A stretch of DNA of 32,722 nt from Oscillospiraceae bacterium (GCA_009778485.1 WRJQ01000015.1:1-32722); one strand, 5' to 3'. Positions 18,330 through 26,629 are shown, counted from the first letter of the stretch. Translations and numbers: made by a program. The notes: generated by a model from the sequence alone, not told the origin.

Positions 18330-19481
18330 CTACACCGCTCCTCTAAGCTTCTTGAATATCTCCCTGTATTTGACCGCGCTGCGTGGCGCGCGGCTTTTGA
18401 CTTCGTATGATGTGCCATCCGTGAGCGCGAAAACAAGAGTCATTTTCCCGACGACCGCAATGCGCGTAATGTCTTTAAGCGGGAACGCGTTGCCCGCGCA
18501 GCGAAATTCGTTTTTATCTATCTGCATTACGCCCTCGCCGACAAGCTCGTTGCCTGCGGCGGCCTTTACCTTGAACAGCATCTGGCCTGCGTCCGAGCAA
18601 ATCGGCCCGTCGCCTGCAGCGGCGATTTTGCCATCCAACCGGCTGTGCTGCCAGTCGTCCCACTGCGTCACGGTCGTAAAAGGAACCCCTTCGCCGCTGA
18701 GTTCTCCGGTCCCGGCGTACTTCGCCTCAAGCCCGCAGTCGCAGTACAGCCTGTCTCCTTTTGAGTGCAAATCACCGATATTCCCGCAAGCAGGGCACAT
18801 ATACAAGGCCATCTCAATATGCTCGGCAAGGTCCTTGCCCTTGAAGAAAACCGGGTCTTCCCCCTGCCTGGCGTACGCGTCCTCAAACGTGTCGCGGTTG
18901 ATAATCTCCATCACCTGCGCATCTGACATGGCCTTCAACTGCGCTGCGGTATACCTGCCGACAGGAGCTCCGCGCATCTTCCCCCTGCGCCTTCTCTTCC
19001 CCCAGCGCGGAGTAGTGAAGTAGCCGCCCTCCAGCCGGAACGTGATAAGCGCAGCTCCGCTCATCCTGACCAGTTTGGCGGTAGACGGGGCGATGTACCC
19101 TGTCCTGCCGTTGAAGGAGCGGTCGCCCTCTGCAAATAGGCACACGTTTGCGCCCCCCTTCAGGCGCCGGAGTATTTCTTTTATCGCCGAAATGTCCGCC
19201 AGGGACTTGTTGATCGGCACCGGCGCGAACACGAACGCCAGCACTTTCGACATAAAGCCGTTTCTGAGCGCGTGCTCGCTTGCCACGTAATACATATGCC
19301 TGCTGAAAGCCAGCGATACGAACGCGGGGTCAAGATCAGAGTTGTGGTTGGCTATAATGAGGCTGGGTTCCCCCGGGCCTTTCGTCTTGGCGCACTTGTA
19401 CCCCATGATAATCCTGACGAACGGGCCCGCAGTATAGCGCAGCACAAACATGATAACTCTATGCCATAAGTAGCGTTTCAC
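18330..19481 (-). CDS. Lysophospholipid acyltransferase (PlsC-like) with internal zinc ribbon and C-terminal extension; GTG start
   Basis: IIANHNSDLDPAFVSL (NHxxxxD motif); LFAEGDRSFNGRTG; zinc ribbon MCPACGNIGDLHSKGDRLYCDCGLEAKY. GTG overlaps the Nudix stop (TAGTG). Confidence 0.82.
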   Translation of the reverse strand: MKRYLWHRVIMFVLRYTAGPFVRIIMGYKCAKTKGPGEPSLIIANHNSDLDPAFVSLAFSRHMYYVASEHALRNGFMSKVLAFVFAPVPINKSLADISAIKEILRRLKGGANVCLFAEGDRSFNGRTGYIAPSTAKLVRMSGAALITFRLEGGYFTTPRWGKRRRRGKMRGAPVGRYTAAQLKAMSDAQVMEIINRDTFEDAYARQGEDPVFFKGKDLAEHIEMALYMCPACGNIGDLHSKGDRLYCDCGLEAKYAGTGELSGEGVPFTTVTQWDDWQHSRLDGKIAAAGDGPICSDAGQMLFKVKAAAGNELVGEGVMQIDKNEFRCAGNAFPLKDITRIAVVGKMTLVFALTDGTSYEVKSRAPRSAVKYREIFKKLRGAV

Positions 19482-20317
19482 TATTGCAACCCTAATCTGA
19501 ACACTTCCATCATTTCTGCCGTCAGCGCGACGTCGCTGCTGGACGGCGGTATCTCGCCGCGCGGCAGCCATATCGCCTCCGAAAGCTCCTCCCCGTCGAC
19601 GGTTATCGCCGGATCGCCGTCAAGGTCGCAGAAGAACCCCGACAGGAGCGAGGACGAGAAGCCCCACGGCTGGCTCTTGTAGTACCTGATGTTCTTGACG
19701 CGGACGCCCGTCTCCTCAAATACTTCGCGGCGAACAGTGTCCTCGTGCGCCTCGCCGATTTCCCCGAAACCGGCTACCAGGGCATACATCCGAAACGGCC
19801 GGTCTTTGTACCTGGTCACAAGGAGGTTATCCCCGTTCGTGACCGCAACGATTACAACAGGCGAAATCTTTGGGTAGACGACGAGCCCGCACGCCGGGCA
19901 TACTATGGAGCGTTCTTTATCCGAATGCCCGTTCTCCGCGCCGCATCGCCCGCAGTACCTGTGGGAAGCATACCACTCGAAGAGTTGCTGCGCGGTAACG
20001 GCGGCAAAAGCCAGATGCCTCGGCTTGTTGACGCGGAACGCGCCGTTATCGAGCATGGCGTACTTATCCGGCGCGGAAACCTCCCGCCCACCGCCTGACT
20101 CCGCCATAAAAAAGCGGTCTTCGTCGATTGAAAAGAGGTATCGCAGCTCGTCAGCGCCTACTCCGCTGATTTCTTCGAAGCGCGGGAAGGTAAGCTCCCC
20201 TCCCGCGGCGTCGCCTATCACTCCGCTTCCGCTGAAGACGAATACTGTATCGCGCGCTTGCGGGGCGGTGTTCATGTACTCCACATGGAACTTCCGGGGC
20301 TCGATCTCGTGTATCAT
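19481..20317 (-). CDS. Nudix hydrolase, NudC-like (NAD+ diphosphatase / deNADding type)
   Basis: Zinc ribbon CGRCGAENGHSDKERSIVCPACG; Nudix box GFGEIGEAHEDTVRREVFEETGV; NudC-type SQPWGFSSSLLSGF. Confidence 0.88.
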   Translation of the reverse strand: MIHEIEPRKFHVEYMNTAPQARDTVFVFSGSGVIGDAAGGELTFPRFEEISGVGADELRYLFSIDEDRFFMAESGGGREVSAPDKYAMLDNGAFRVNKPRHLAFAAVTAQQLFEWYASHRYCGRCGAENGHSDKERSIVCPACGLVVYPKISPVVIVAVTNGDNLLVTRYKDRPFRMYALVAGFGEIGEAHEDTVRREVFEETGVRVKNIRYYKSQPWGFSSSLLSGFFCDLDGDPAITVDGEELSEAIWLPRGEIPPSSSDVALTAEMMEVFRLGLQ

Positions 20318-20320
20318 ATA

Positions 20321-22249
20321 TTATACATCCATCGCGGCGAAGAACCCGCCATGCACGGCGCCGGCTACCTTCCCGGGCGTCTTCGCGTCGCCCGCGAGGG
20401 TTATGAACGGCGCTTTGTCATAAAGGTCGAAGAACACGCCTTCCCTCGGGCGCATGCCAATGGCGTACAGCACGGTATCCGCCTGCACGGTATGCTCTGC
20501 CCCATCTTTGCTGTAAGTCACGCCTGTCTCCGTCACCTCCGTCGTTGCGGCTTCCGTAATGACGTCGATTCCGGAGTTCTTCACTTTATCAACAACAGCG
20601 AACCTGTTGACGCCCCGCGCGTCGCGCGCGAAGTCGTCGAGCAGCTCCAGCACTGTCACCTTCTTGCCCAGTTGCGCCAGATGCAGGCCGGTTTCGATGC
20701 CAACCATCCCGCCGCCGATCATAACGACGCGCTCGCCGGCTTCGAAGTCCGGCGCGAGATAGACGTCCAGGGCGTGGCGCGCGCTGCCTATCCCCTTCAC
20801 GGATGGGACGATCGGCTCGCTGCCGGTCGCAACGATTATGTTATCAGGCCTGACCCAGTCGACGACTTCGTCCGTCGCCCAGGTGTTGAGCAGAATCTTC
20901 GCTCCGGACCTCATAGTCTTGCGTATGAGGTACTCCGTGAAGCGCCGCAGATCGTGCTTTATCGTGTCTGTCTTCGTAAAGCGCAGAGTCCCGCCCAGCG
21001 CGCTGCCGCGCTCGACGATTGTAACATCGTGGCCGCGCTCCGTCGCTGTGATCGCCGCCTGCATCCCCGCCGGTCCCCCGCCGACGATCATGACTGTTTT
21101 CTTGACCTTCGCCGGCTCAAGGTTATCTCCGAATCCCAGCCGCGCCTCGCGCGCTATGCGCGGGTTCACGCTGCAGATGAAATGCCTGGTGGTGTTGTCG
21201 CTATCGGTGCAGTTGAGGCAGCGCAGGCATGGCGTGATCTCGTCTTTGCGCCCGACGGCAGTCTTTTTCGGCAAGTACGGGTCGGCAATGAGGGCGCGCG
21301 ACATAGATACCCCGTCTGCCACGCCGGATGCGATTATCTCCTCGGCCTGGTCAGGTTCCATAATCGAGCCGATGGTATAGATCGGTATGCTTATCCTGCC
21401 GGATTTCTTGATCTCCTCCGCGAGCTGCGCGTTCTGCCCGCGCGGCATATACGCCGACGCGAAGATGTAGTTGAAGTTCTCTGTCGATATTTCCGCCATG
21501 TCGACATATTCCTGCGCTTTAGCCAGGAACTCTGTGATGTCCGCAGGCGTGAATCCATCCGGATGGCGCTCTGAGCCCGACAGCCTGACCATGACGGTCT
21601 TCCTGTCGCCGACGCGCTCGCGGACTTTCTTCATCACATAAAGGGGGAACCGCATACGGTTCTCCAGGCTGCCGCCGTACTCGTCCGTGCGGGTGTTGAT
21701 GATAGGCGACAGGAACTGCGTCAGCAGCCAGTTATGGGCGCAGTGAATCAGGACTGTGTCAAAGCCGGCGTGGTAGTAATACTCGGCAGTGTCGGCAAAG
21801 CCGTTGGCTACGTACTCCATGTCGGTCTGCGTCATTGCGCGGATATGCGCCCCTGTCTCCGGGTTGTCGAACTCGACCGGCCCCATGAGGAGGTCACGGT
21901 CTTTGTTGAACTGCGGCTTGACCCTCATGCCGCCGTGCGTAAGCTCTACGTTTGCGGCAGCGCCGTGTTCATGAATCGCTTGAGCCATCTCGGAGTATAT
22001 CGTCAGGTTTTCGAGCGTGGTTTCCATGCCCGGGGTGTGGTTTCCGCCGTCGCAGACGTTCGCCTCCCCGAGCGAGACGATGCCCGCCCCTCCCCTGGCT
22101 TTATGCTCGAGGTATCTGACATAGTACTCGTCCGGGCGCCCGCCGATGGTTCGAAACAGCATGTTCGGCGCGGACATAATGCGGTTTTTTACTACAAGCT
22201 CGCGGATTTTTATCGGTTTTAGCAGGTTCGGATACTGGTATGTGTACAT
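20321..22249 (-). CDS. NADH:flavin oxidoreductase / 2,4-dienoyl-CoA reductase-type (OYE + FAD/NAD domain) protein
   Basis: MYTYQYPNLLKPIKIRELVVKNRIMSAPN OYE N-terminus; HCAHNWLLTQFLSPIINTRTDEYGGSLENRMRF; Fe-S cysteines CLRCLNC...C; VMIVGGGPAGMQAAITATERGHDVTIVERG. Confidence 0.92.
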   Translation of the reverse strand: MYTYQYPNLLKPIKIRELVVKNRIMSAPNMLFRTIGGRPDEYYVRYLEHKARGGAGIVSLGEANVCDGGNHTPGMETTLENLTIYSEMAQAIHEHGAAANVELTHGGMRVKPQFNKDRDLLMGPVEFDNPETGAHIRAMTQTDMEYVANGFADTAEYYYHAGFDTVLIHCAHNWLLTQFLSPIINTRTDEYGGSLENRMRFPLYVMKKVRERVGDRKTVMVRLSGSERHPDGFTPADITEFLAKAQEYVDMAEISTENFNYIFASAYMPRGQNAQLAEEIKKSGRISIPIYTIGSIMEPDQAEEIIASGVADGVSMSRALIADPYLPKKTAVGRKDEITPCLRCLNCTDSDNTTRHFICSVNPRIAREARLGFGDNLEPAKVKKTVMIVGGGPAGMQAAITATERGHDVTIVERGSALGGTLRFTKTDTIKHDLRRFTEYLIRKTMRSGAKILLNTWATDEVVDWVRPDNIIVATGSEPIVPSVKGIGSARHALDVYLAPDFEAGERVVMIGGGMVGIETGLHLAQLGKKVTVLELLDDFARDARGVNRFAVVDKVKNSGIDVITEAATTEVTETGVTYSKDGAEHTVQADTVLYAIGMRPREGVFFDLYDKAPFITLAGDAKTPGKVAGAVHGGFFAAMDV

Positions 22250-22414
22250 TTTAGCTCTCCCTCTCAATCCGGCGGGGCGAGGTTCCGGCTCGACGTTCCC
22301 GCCAACAGTTTGTCTGCTGCAAGTATACCATGCTTTCTGCGATAACACAAATGAAATATAGCGCATCTGAACAGTTGCTTTTACTATTCAGTGCCTCGGT
22401 GAGGTCGTTGCTAA

Positions 22415-22455
22415 GGGGGGCGGCTGGTACTTCATCCGCATACCAGCCGCCCCCC
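22415..22455. terminator. Strong hairpin downstream of the pilT-like gene
   Basis: GGGGGGCGGCTGGTA (22415-22429) / TACCAGCCGCCCCCC (22441-22455), 15-bp stem, 11-nt loop; no clear U-tract. Confidence 0.6.
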
Positions 22456-22473
22456 CGATTATACTTGCTGTAC

Positions 22474-23529
22474 TTACAACCTGCTGAGGTTACGCTCCAT
22501 CTGCTCCTGGTTGATCGCGCCTTCGACGGCGACTTCGCGGGTTATCTTCCCCTCCCTGAAATGCTTCAGTATCGAAGCGTCCATGCTGATCATGCCTTCC
22601 TGCGCGGAAGTCTGGATGACATTGTCGATCTGGTGCGTCTTGGCCTCGCGGACGAGGTTGCTTATCGCGTTGTTGATGTGCATGATCTCAAACGCCGGGA
22701 CCGACTTCCCGTTGACGTCCGGCAGCAGCTTTTGCGTCACAACCATGCGCAGAACCATCGACAACTGGACGCGGATCTGCTGCTGCTGCTCCGGCGGGAA
22801 AATATCGATTATTCTGTCGATCGTGTTCGCGGCGCCGACGGTATGCAGAGTCGAAATGACCAGATGGCCTGTCTCAGCAGCGGTTATCGCGGTCCTTATC
22901 GTCTCGTTGTCGCGCATCTCGCCGAGCAGGATGATGTCCGGTACCTGCCGCAGGCAAGCGCGCAGCGCGACCATGTACGAGTCTGTGTCCGTCGATATCT
23001 CTCGCTGGCTGACCAAGCTCCTGATGTCCCTGTGCAGATACTCGATAGGATCCTCAAGGGTTATTATATGGCAGTTGCGCGACCTGTTGATCGCGTCGAT
23101 GACGCAAGCGAGCGTCGTCGACTTGCCGCTGCCGGCGGGGCCCGTTACCAGTACGAGGCCGCTGTTCTCAGAAGCGATCTTCATAACCTCTTCCGGAATG
23201 AACAAATCGGTATAATTCGGTATGTCAAACAAAACGACACGGATAATCGCGGCCATAGTGCTGCGCTGCCTGTACGTGTTCACCCTGAAACGCGCCAAGC
23301 CCGGCACCGAGACCGGGAAATCGTCGTCGCCGTTCTCGATGTACTTTGTCATGGGCTTCTTCGCCATGTCGTACAAGCTGGTAATCAGCTTCTCCGCTTC
23401 ATCCGGGTAGATGATATTCTCGCTTTTTTGCTCTATGACGCCGTTGACCCTGAAAGATATGCGTCGGCCGGCGCCGATGAACACGTCTGACGCGCCCTCG
23501 TCCACAGCCATCTGTAGCCATTCCTGCAT
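22474..23529 (-). CDS. Type IV pilus retraction-type ATPase (PilT/PilU family)
   Basis: N-terminal EGASDVFIGAGRRISFRVNG; Walker A TGPAGSGKST; ITLEDPIEYLH; Walker B DIILLGEMRD; GHLVISTLHTVGAANTIDRIIDIFP; C-terminal PilT hallmark NNAISNLVREAKTHQIDNVIQT. Confidence 0.93.
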   Translation of the reverse strand: MQEWLQMAVDEGASDVFIGAGRRISFRVNGVIEQKSENIIYPDEAEKLITSLYDMAKKPMTKYIENGDDDFPVSVPGLARFRVNTYRQRSTMAAIIRVVLFDIPNYTDLFIPEEVMKIASENSGLVLVTGPAGSGKSTTLACVIDAINRSRNCHIITLEDPIEYLHRDIRSLVSQREISTDTDSYMVALRACLRQVPDIILLGEMRDNETIRTAITAAETGHLVISTLHTVGAANTIDRIIDIFPPEQQQQIRVQLSMVLRMVVTQKLLPDVNGKSVPAFEIMHINNAISNLVREAKTHQIDNVIQTSAQEGMISMDASILKHFREGKITREVAVEGAINQEQMERNLSRL

Positions 23530-23597
23530 TGCTCAGTTGCCTCCCCTTACGATCCCTATTATACGGTTCGCATGGCGAACCATTTTACGCTAGTGAA

Positions 23598-24104
23598 CTA
23601 GTCCTCGATGCCCTCGTCGGACTCCCAATCTATGCCGAAGCTGAAGTCCATATCCATCATGCCAAAGCCGAAGTCGCCCTCCTCGCCGGACCAGACGTTC
23701 AAAGAGTCGTCGAATGTCCACTCATCAGTATCGACAAGTTTCCACGCGAGCACGCTGTACCCGTCGTCGGTAAAAACAACCCTGACATACAGATCCTTCA
23801 CCTCGGACACGGTGCACCGATAAGCCGCTACCTGCGCTTCCAGATCCCAATCCCAACTGCTCTCGATGTCCATGCCGTAGAGCGGCCCCTGCACGTCGCC
23901 CCCGTTGCGAATAAGCTCCGCGAGCACGCTCTCGGCAAGGGCGTCGGCTTCGTAGTATCTCGTGACGAGATTCGCCTCGGCGTCCGCGAGCGCTTTGTCA
24001 TTGCCCGCGACGGACAGAGATATGAGCGAGAATACCGTCAGGCATAAAACAGCGAATATGAGCATGATCGACGAGCTGCCGACGCCCATTCCTCCTTTAT
24101 TCAC
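23598..24104 (-). CDS. Small membrane-anchored pilin-like protein (PilX-type position)
   Basis: GVGSSSIMLIFAVLCLTVFSLISLSVAGNDKALADAEANLVTRYYEADALAESVL: single N-terminal hydrophobic helix followed by helical stretch and globular domain; inside the pil operon. Confidence 0.65.
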   Translation of the reverse strand: MNKGGMGVGSSSIMLIFAVLCLTVFSLISLSVAGNDKALADAEANLVTRYYEADALAESVLAELIRNGGDVQGPLYGMDIESSWDWDLEAQVAAYRCTVSEVKDLYVRVVFTDDGYSVLAWKLVDTDEWTFDDSLNVWSGEEGDFGFGMMDMDFSFGIDWESDEGIED

Positions 24105-24107
24105 GGC

Positions 24108-24563
24108 TCACACCCCCTTGCCGGCCGGCAGCACAGCCACCGGGAACGAAATAATCGATTCAGCCTCCGCGTCGATCTCCTCGATGAAGAGGTGCCCCTG
24201 CACCATGCCCGCGCCTCCCTGCCCGGTGTCCCAGCGGGAGATGTACATCCTGTACATGGCACCGCCTTCTCCGCAGACGTCCCATTCTTCGTCATAGTAT
24301 ACGATGACCGAGTCGAAACCGTTGACCTCGCCCCGGGTACCTCCGAGCATAGCGGCGGTCTTCCCGACGTCGCCGGAGAACGCTTTGAAGCACTCTGCGC
24401 CATTCTCGGCGGCGAGGAGCGCGTTACCGGTGTCCCTGGTCTGCTTTGCCATGAAGTACGATGTCGTCAGTATTTTGACGCACGCGGCGGCACAAATCGC
24501 GAAAACTGCGATTACTATGAGCTGCTCCATCAAGAAGAGCGTGGATCTTGAACGTCTTACCAT
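24108..24563 (-). CDS. Pseudopilin-like protein with degenerate prepilin N-terminus
   Basis: RSTLFLMEQLIVIAVFAICAAACVKILTTSYFMAKQ resembles (G)FTLxExLIVIAIxxI; ATG overlaps upstream stop (TGATG). Confidence 0.68.
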   Translation of the reverse strand: MVRRSRSTLFLMEQLIVIAVFAICAAACVKILTTSYFMAKQTRDTGNALLAAENGAECFKAFSGDVGKTAAMLGGTRGEVNGFDSVIVYYDEEWDVCGEGGAMYRMYISRWDTGQGGAGMVQGHLFIEEIDAEAESIISFPVAVLPAGKGV

Positions 24564-25066
24564 CAGTCTCCCCCCTCTTCCCGCACAGTAGCGGGCGGAA
24601 ACGGCGCGTCTCCCCTGGGCGAGACCATAACGCTCTTGCCTCCCGCGGATATCCTGATCAGCCCGCCTTCAAGCTGCGAAAACTCCAGGTCGCTGACCCC
24701 GAGGACCGGCGTGCCGACCTCCGGCTCCAGCTCGTAGCCTACTTCGGTGAACATCTCATATATGCTGTCGCCGTACTTGTATATCATGGTGACGTATGTG
24801 GTGTCCCCGTATACCTCGGCAAAGCAAAGCGCAGGTGAACCTTCATAGTCGTGAAGGTATATCATCCCCGCTTCGTCGCTGTTTTTGATCTTTGTCCAGA
24901 AATAGGACATAGCTGTGCGCTCATCGTACCCGTCGCGCGATATTTCGGTCATGTTCTTGTAAATGCTCGCTCCGAGCATCAGGACCATCAGCATCGAAAT
25001 CGCGAAAACGCAGAATATGATAAGCACAAAAATAGTGTCAACCCTCGATTGCCGGCTACTTTTCAT
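24563..25066 (-). CDS. DUF4860-like membrane-anchored protein
   Basis: RVDTIFVLIIFCVFAISMLMVLMLGASIYKNMTEISRDGYDERTAMSYFWTKIKNSDE...; family name from recall. Confidence 0.6.
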   Translation of the reverse strand: MKSSRQSRVDTIFVLIIFCVFAISMLMVLMLGASIYKNMTEISRDGYDERTAMSYFWTKIKNSDEAGMIYLHDYEGSPALCFAEVYGDTTYVTMIYKYGDSIYEMFTEVGYELEPEVGTPVLGVSDLEFSQLEGGLIRISAGGKSVMVSPRGDAPFPPATVREEGGD

Positions 25067-25085
25067 ATATCTTAATCCACTTCCT

Positions 25086-25427
25086 TTACCCGCCCAACAA
25101 TTCTACGACCGTTATTTCGGGGAAGAGATTCGACGCGAATATCTCATAATGAACGGCATATTTGGCCTTGTCGATATGCACTCCGTAGTTATTCTCAATG
25201 TAAGCCACGGACTCAGGGTAACGGCCTTCGACCGCGTAGCACTTTACCGTAGCGCGCATGAGGCTGTCCTCAAGCACGCGCAGCCCTTCCGACCTGCTGG
25301 ACTCGCTCGTCTGGTTCAGCCCGAACGCGATCATTCCGACGACCGCGAGCGTGAACACGACGGGGAGTATCATGCTCTTGAGGATATCGCTCAAGCCTTT
25401 TTTATAAATATTCTTGCTTCTCTTCAT
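25086..25427 (-). CDS. Small pilin-like membrane protein
   Basis: One N-terminal TM helix, then SEGLRVLEDSLMRATVKCYAVEGRYPESVAYIENNYGVHIDKAKYAVHYEIF, the 'EGxYPxSxxYIxxxYG' pattern common in pilin-like proteins. Confidence 0.65.
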   Translation of the reverse strand: MKRSKNIYKKGLSDILKSMILPVVFTLAVVGMIAFGLNQTSESSRSEGLRVLEDSLMRATVKCYAVEGRYPESVAYIENNYGVHIDKAKYAVHYEIFASNLFPEITVVELLGG

Positions 25428-25432
25428 AAGGC

Positions 25433-26479
25433 TTAACCTATGGAGGTCATTATGCCCATGAGCGGCAGCATTACGGAAAGCAGAATGACGCCGATTATCA
25501 CCGAAGAGATGATGACCAGGGTAGGCTCGATTTTACCGACGAGCCTGTCGATAGCATCCTGCACGCCAATGTCGCCCCTTCTGGCGATTTCAGCCATGGC
25601 CTCGTCGGACTTGCCGCCCTTGCTGCCTATCGAGAGCATCTTGCCATCCTGCGACGTTAGGATGCCGGCTTTGCTGAGCGCGTCCGCAAGCGTGTTGCCG
25701 TCGCGCATGAGGTCGGCGGCCTTTTTGTGCTTGGCGTCGACCGGTTTAGCCCCGCCGCTGATGGCGAAGGCTACGTCCATAGCTTCGTCCATGTCCAGGC
25801 CGCTGGCCATGGCGAGCGTCATCGCCGAAGTGAAACGCGAAGAGGCGACTCGGTCGAAGATGCCGCGCCCGCCCCAAATGTTCATGAATGTCTTTTTCAG
25901 GCCTTCCCTGAGCGCCCGTATCGCCCACGCCAGGAACGCCACAACGAAGATAGCGGCGATGATAATGGCAATTACGACCGCAGCGTCGCCGAGCCAGCTC
26001 CCGAAGTTCATCAGGTTGATCGCCAGCGAGGACATCTGGCTGCCCAGCCTGCTGAATACGTCGTTGAATATCGGCAGCACCTGGACTATGAGGATCAGCA
26101 CGACCACTATCATAAGTACAAGCAGGATAGCCGGATAAAGCACTGAGCTTTTTATCGTCACGGCGAGCCTGCTTTGCCTGTCATAGTAGTCGGCGAGCGC
26201 GTTGAGCGTCTGTACGAGGCGCCCTGTCTTTTCGCCGATCTCCACCATGTGGACCATATAGCGCGGGAAAACGGTTGAAGCGGCGAGCGCCGTCGAAAAC
26301 GGGTCGCCTCCTTCGAGTGCGTCGATTAGCCCCTGCATCATGGCTTTGCCGTCGGCTGACGGTTCGTCATCCTGCATGATCTGGAGGCTGTCATGCAGCG
26401 TCATCCCGGCTTCCAGCAGCATGGCGAGCTCCTTTGTGAGCATCGACAGGTAGTTGTTCGACAGCGTCTTTTTACTCAT
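25433..26479 (-). CDS. Type II secretion F / PilC family inner-membrane platform protein
   Basis: ELAMLLEAGMTLHDSLQIM; VFPRYMVHMVEIGEKTGRLVQTLNALADYYDRQ; SAMTLAMASGLDMDEAMDVA; KIEPTLVIISSVIIGVILLSVMLPLMGIMTSIG. Confidence 0.93.
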   Translation of the reverse strand: MSKKTLSNNYLSMLTKELAMLLEAGMTLHDSLQIMQDDEPSADGKAMMQGLIDALEGGDPFSTALAASTVFPRYMVHMVEIGEKTGRLVQTLNALADYYDRQSRLAVTIKSSVLYPAILLVLMIVVVLILIVQVLPIFNDVFSRLGSQMSSLAINLMNFGSWLGDAAVVIAIIIAAIFVVAFLAWAIRALREGLKKTFMNIWGGRGIFDRVASSRFTSAMTLAMASGLDMDEAMDVAFAISGGAKPVDAKHKKAADLMRDGNTLADALSKAGILTSQDGKMLSIGSKGGKSDEAMAEIARRGDIGVQDAIDRLVGKIEPTLVIISSVIIGVILLSVMLPLMGIMTSIG

Positions 26480-26537
26480 AGCATGACCTCATTTACAACC
26501 ATTCCTTTCTTTTCGCCTGTGGTAAATAATTAAGTGT

Positions 26538-26564
26538 CTGTTCAGGTACCCACTACCTGAACAG
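26538..26564. repeat. Perfect inverted repeat upstream of the pil operon
   Basis: CTGTTCAGGTA-CCCAC-TACCTGAACAG; half-copies elsewhere at 13840 and 32629. Confidence 0.8.
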
Positions 26565-26598
26565 TTACATAATTAATCGCTTTGACTGCCGTAACGCA

Positions 26599-26629
26599 GG
26601 GCGGACCTCCGTTTCGTCGAGGCCCGCCC
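26599..26629. terminator. GC-rich hairpin downstream of transglutaminase-like gene
   Basis: GGGCGG-A-CCTC / GAGG-C-CCGCCC stem with one mismatch, 9-nt loop, between 26672 and 26479; no U-tract. Confidence 0.45.

Noticed and set aside
20258-21574. 438-aa plus-strand ORF
   Set aside because: Antisense to the OYE-family gene; no domain motifs; shadow ORF.
22330-23490. 386-aa plus-strand ORF
   Set aside because: Antisense to the PilT-type ATPase; shadow ORF.
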